Source: Clostridiales bacterium (lineage in GTDB: Bacteria; Bacillota; Clostridia; Oscillospirales; Acutalibacteraceae). From it: a stretch of 22,848 bases of DNA. The notes under the pieces were generated by a model. It had not been told where the DNA came from. It saw only the letters and a program-made list of their open reading frames with translations, and ran no database searches. Position 1 is the first letter of the stretch. Every line of letters begins with the position of its first letter. The position numbers were made by a program, and so were the translations under genes. The stretch is taken from contig JAJQDK010000028.1 of the NCBI GenBank assembly GCA_021202245.1, forward strand, positions 1 through 22,848, given 5' to 3'. Below are positions 20,948 to 22,848 of this stretch, one piece after another.

Positions 20948-22848
20948 ATGGATAATAATGATTTTAACAACGGTTATAACGGTACTGACGGTTTTGAACC
21001 GCAGAAACCCTTTAACGATAAAAGCGATGCTTCGCAGGAAGCGGGTACGGAAAACATACAGCAAAACACCCAAAGCACGGGGACTCCCGATACAGCTCAA
21101 GGCGTTTGCAAAGCCGATAATACGGAAGGCTCCGAAAATTTTGCAGCTTCGGAAAACGCAGAGCAGGCTTTTGCGGATAACGCCGATAGCAGCGCAGGCT
21201 TTGATGCGCCGACGGAGAGCTTTGAAAAAAACGATGCGCAGAATGTACGGGAAGCAGCCGGCGGCAGTAATGCAGACGGCGCCGATGCTCCGCAGCAGGG
21301 CACGGATTATTCTCAGCCGCTTTATTCGCAGAATTACACGGGAGCCTCGGATAATTGTTACGATAACGGCGGATATAACGGTACGGCGCCTTACAATAAC
21401 GGGGGAAACGCTCCCTCCGACAGGCAGTACGGAGGCTATGCCGGTTATTCCTGTCCGCAGTATGACCGCAGCCGTCAGCCGTCAAATAATTACGGCGCAC
21501 CGGGCGGACAGCCGGTCAATTCGGGCGGCGGTATGAACGGCGCAAATAATCAGCCGTATGCTCCTAACGGAGCGCCGACTCCGCCCTACGGTCAAATGCC
21601 GTATCCGCCGTACCCACCTCAGCCGCCCAAGCCTCCGAAGCAGAAAACAAGCAAGGGCGTCATAGCTCTTATTGCCGTGCTTTGCGTGCTTCTTGTGGGC
21701 GGAGCGGTAGGAATGAGTATATATGTTTCTTCGGTCAACAACAGCTCGGATTCGAACGCTGCGGATTCCCCCTACGAGAGCTTTACGCTTCCCAATGAAA
21801 CCACCCCCGCTACCGAGGAGGCAACCACCGCTCAGAGCGAGCATGAAGAGAGTGACTACAGCGACCAAACAGATTCGGATTACAGCGGACTGAAATTAAA
21901 CAGCAAGCCCAAGGATGCAGACTCAAACAGCAAATACACCGCAGAGTATGCCTATAATCAGGTGTCCGATTCGGTTGTGGGTGTTGTGTGCTACAGCGAT
22001 GAAATTACCACCGTAGAGAATTGTTCTTCCCAGGGAAGCGGCATAATCATTTCATCCGACGGCTATGTCGTCACAAATTCTCACGTTGTTAACAACAGCA
22101 AAACCGCATATCTGATTCAGGTTGTGACCGCAGACGGAACGGCTTACACCGCAGGCGTAGTGGGATTTGATTCCAGAACAGACATTGCGGTTCTCAAAAT
22201 GGACGATGCAAAGGATTTGCAGGCGGCTTCCTTCGGCGATTCCGATGATATTGAGCTTGCTGAGGATATTATAGCCGTGGGCAATCCGGGCGGACTTGAT
22301 TATCAGAACTCCATTACAAAGGGAGTTGTTTCTGCGGTAAACAGAAGTCTTTCCTCAACAAGTCTTGTAAAATACATCCAGACCGACGCCGCAATCAATC
22401 CCGGCAACTCGGGCGGCCCTATCGTTAATATGTACGGTCAGGTTATCGGCATAGCTACATCAAAAATTGTTTCCGAGAAGTATGAGGGTATGGGCTTTGC
22501 CATTCCGTCAGCCACTGTCAAGGAAATAGTTGACGATTTGATTAAAAACGGTTATGTAAGCGGCAGAGTTAAGATAGGAGTAACCGGCAGCACCGTGTCC
22601 TCCGCTACAGCCTCCGAATACAATGTTCCGCAGGGTATTCTCGTTCAGAATATCACCGAGGACGGTCCCTGCGACGGTACCGAGCTTCAGGTAGGCGATA
22701 TTATTACCGAAGCAGGCGGAGTTGAAATCACCTCGTTTGCCGATATTTACGAGGTGTTGGGCAGCTATCAGGCGGGCGATACCATCGAGCTGAAATATTA
22801 CATAACAGACGACTGCACCTATGGCACGGTTGAGGGAGTTATGCAGGA
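20948..22848 (+). CDS. HtrA/DegP-type membrane serine protease, 3' truncated by the window edge
   Basis: The frame is open from ATG 20948 to the end (633 complete codons). Residues 1 to about 235 are a cytoplasmic low-complexity region rich in Asn, Gly, Gln, Ala, Tyr and Pro (for example YGQMPYPPYPPQPPKPPKQK). One membrane helix (about 237-259) and an acidic Ser/Thr linker follow, then the trypsin-like domain. The triad is His379 (VVTNSHVV), Asp412 (RTDIAVLK) and Ser488 (NPGNSGGPI). A PDZ domain begins near 535 (VKIGVTGSTV...) and is cut off. HtrA proteins degrade misfolded envelope proteins and are usually stress-induced; the active domain should lie outside the membrane. GGGAGGCAGGA precedes the start. 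Confidence 0.95.
   Translation, partial: MDNNDFNNGYNGTDGFEPQKPFNDKSDASQEAGTENIQQNTQSTGTPDTAQGVCKADNTEGSENFAASENAEQAFADNADSSAGFDAPTESFEKNDAQNVREAAGGSNADGADAPQQGTDYSQPLYSQNYTGASDNCYDNGGYNGTAPYNNGGNAPSDRQYGGYAGYSCPQYDRSRQPSNNYGAPGGQPVNSGGGMNGANNQPYAPNGAPTPPYGQMPYPPYPPQPPKPPKQKTSKGVIALIAVLCVLLVGGAVGMSIYVSSVNNSSDSNAADSPYESFTLPNETTPATEEATTAQSEHEESDYSDQTDSDYSGLKLNSKPKDADSNSKYTAEYAYNQVSDSVVGVVCYSDEITTVENCSSQGSGIIISSDGYVVTNSHVVNNSKTAYLIQVVTADGTAYTAGVVGFDSRTDIAVLKMDDAKDLQAASFGDSDDIELAEDIIAVGNPGGLDYQNSITKGVVSAVNRSLSSTSLVKYIQTDAAINPGNSGGPIVNMYGQVIGIATSKIVSEKYEGMGFAIPSATVKEIVDDLIKNGYVSGRVKIGVTGSTVSSATASEYNVPQGILVQNITEDGPCDGTELQVGDIITEAGGVEITSFADIYEVLGSYQAGDTIELKYYITDDCTYGTVEGVMQ

Noticed and set aside
20958..21536. 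A 192-codon frame overlapping the HtrA 5' region, and its minus-strand counterparts
   Set aside because: They are shadow frames created by the low-complexity codons of the disordered HtrA tail; composition is Arg/Thr/Ile-biased and no domain is visible.
1..22848. CRISPR arrays, tRNA or rRNA genes, transposases, prophage genes
   Set aside because: I read for spaced short repeats, tRNA-like folds with CCA ends, and transposase or integrase motifs and found none I could support.

Overview
The window looks like a chromosomal segment of a gut-type Clostridia, most likely a Ruminococcus-like member of the Oscillospiraceae. The evidence is a secreted protein with a canonical type I dockerin, a trp operon under a Firmicutes T-box, strong GGAGG-type ribosome binding sites, a LexA/SOS arrangement, an OmpR-type two-component pair and an HtrA with a long disordered cytoplasmic tail. 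The taxon is an inference from gene content; no rRNA or tRNA gene is present.

Layout. (1) 1-1925: a perfect 526-bp direct repeat (1-526 = 1369-1894) carrying the dockerin end of a secreted protein followed by scraps of a NUDIX gene and of a riboflavin kinase/FAD synthetase gene. The only complete gene here is the dockerin protein (791-1600). (2) 1963-9731: a consensus promoter and a Trp-type T-box leader (specifier TGG) drive trpE-G-D-C-B-A, then a sirtuin translationally coupled to trpA, then a lipoprotein. No trpF lies in the operon. trpB contains two in-frame stops. A structured repeat occupies the trpC-trpB gap. (3) 9788-13659: an A+T-richer accessory stretch with a small XRE repressor diverging from a WG-repeat-like lipoprotein, another lipoprotein, and two zinc-ribbon/membrane-protein modules preceded by identical 78-bp leaders. 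One module holds a DUF2085-like gene with two compensating homopolymer frameshifts. (4) 13660-14150: a non-coding, hairpin-rich gap ending in an SOS-type promoter. (5) 14151-22848: lexA (with an in-frame TAG), an aquaporin, the two-subunit class I fumarate hydratase, a response regulator/histidine kinase pair, class II fructose-bisphosphate aldolase, and the 5' part of an HtrA-type protease cut by the window edge.

How they work together. The trp genes form one attenuated biosynthetic unit that should respond to uncharged tRNA-Trp. The sirtuin and the lipoprotein are close enough to be co-transcribed. The remaining genes are housekeeping or envelope functions in short operons separated by clear hairpin terminators.

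The most striking signal is that two conserved genes (trpB, lexA) are interrupted by stop codons best explained by G-to-T / C-to-A changes, and a third gene is garbled between two poly-T runs. This may be real recent decay or consensus error; raw reads would decide. I found no CRISPR array, prophage, insertion sequence or clear novel defence system.
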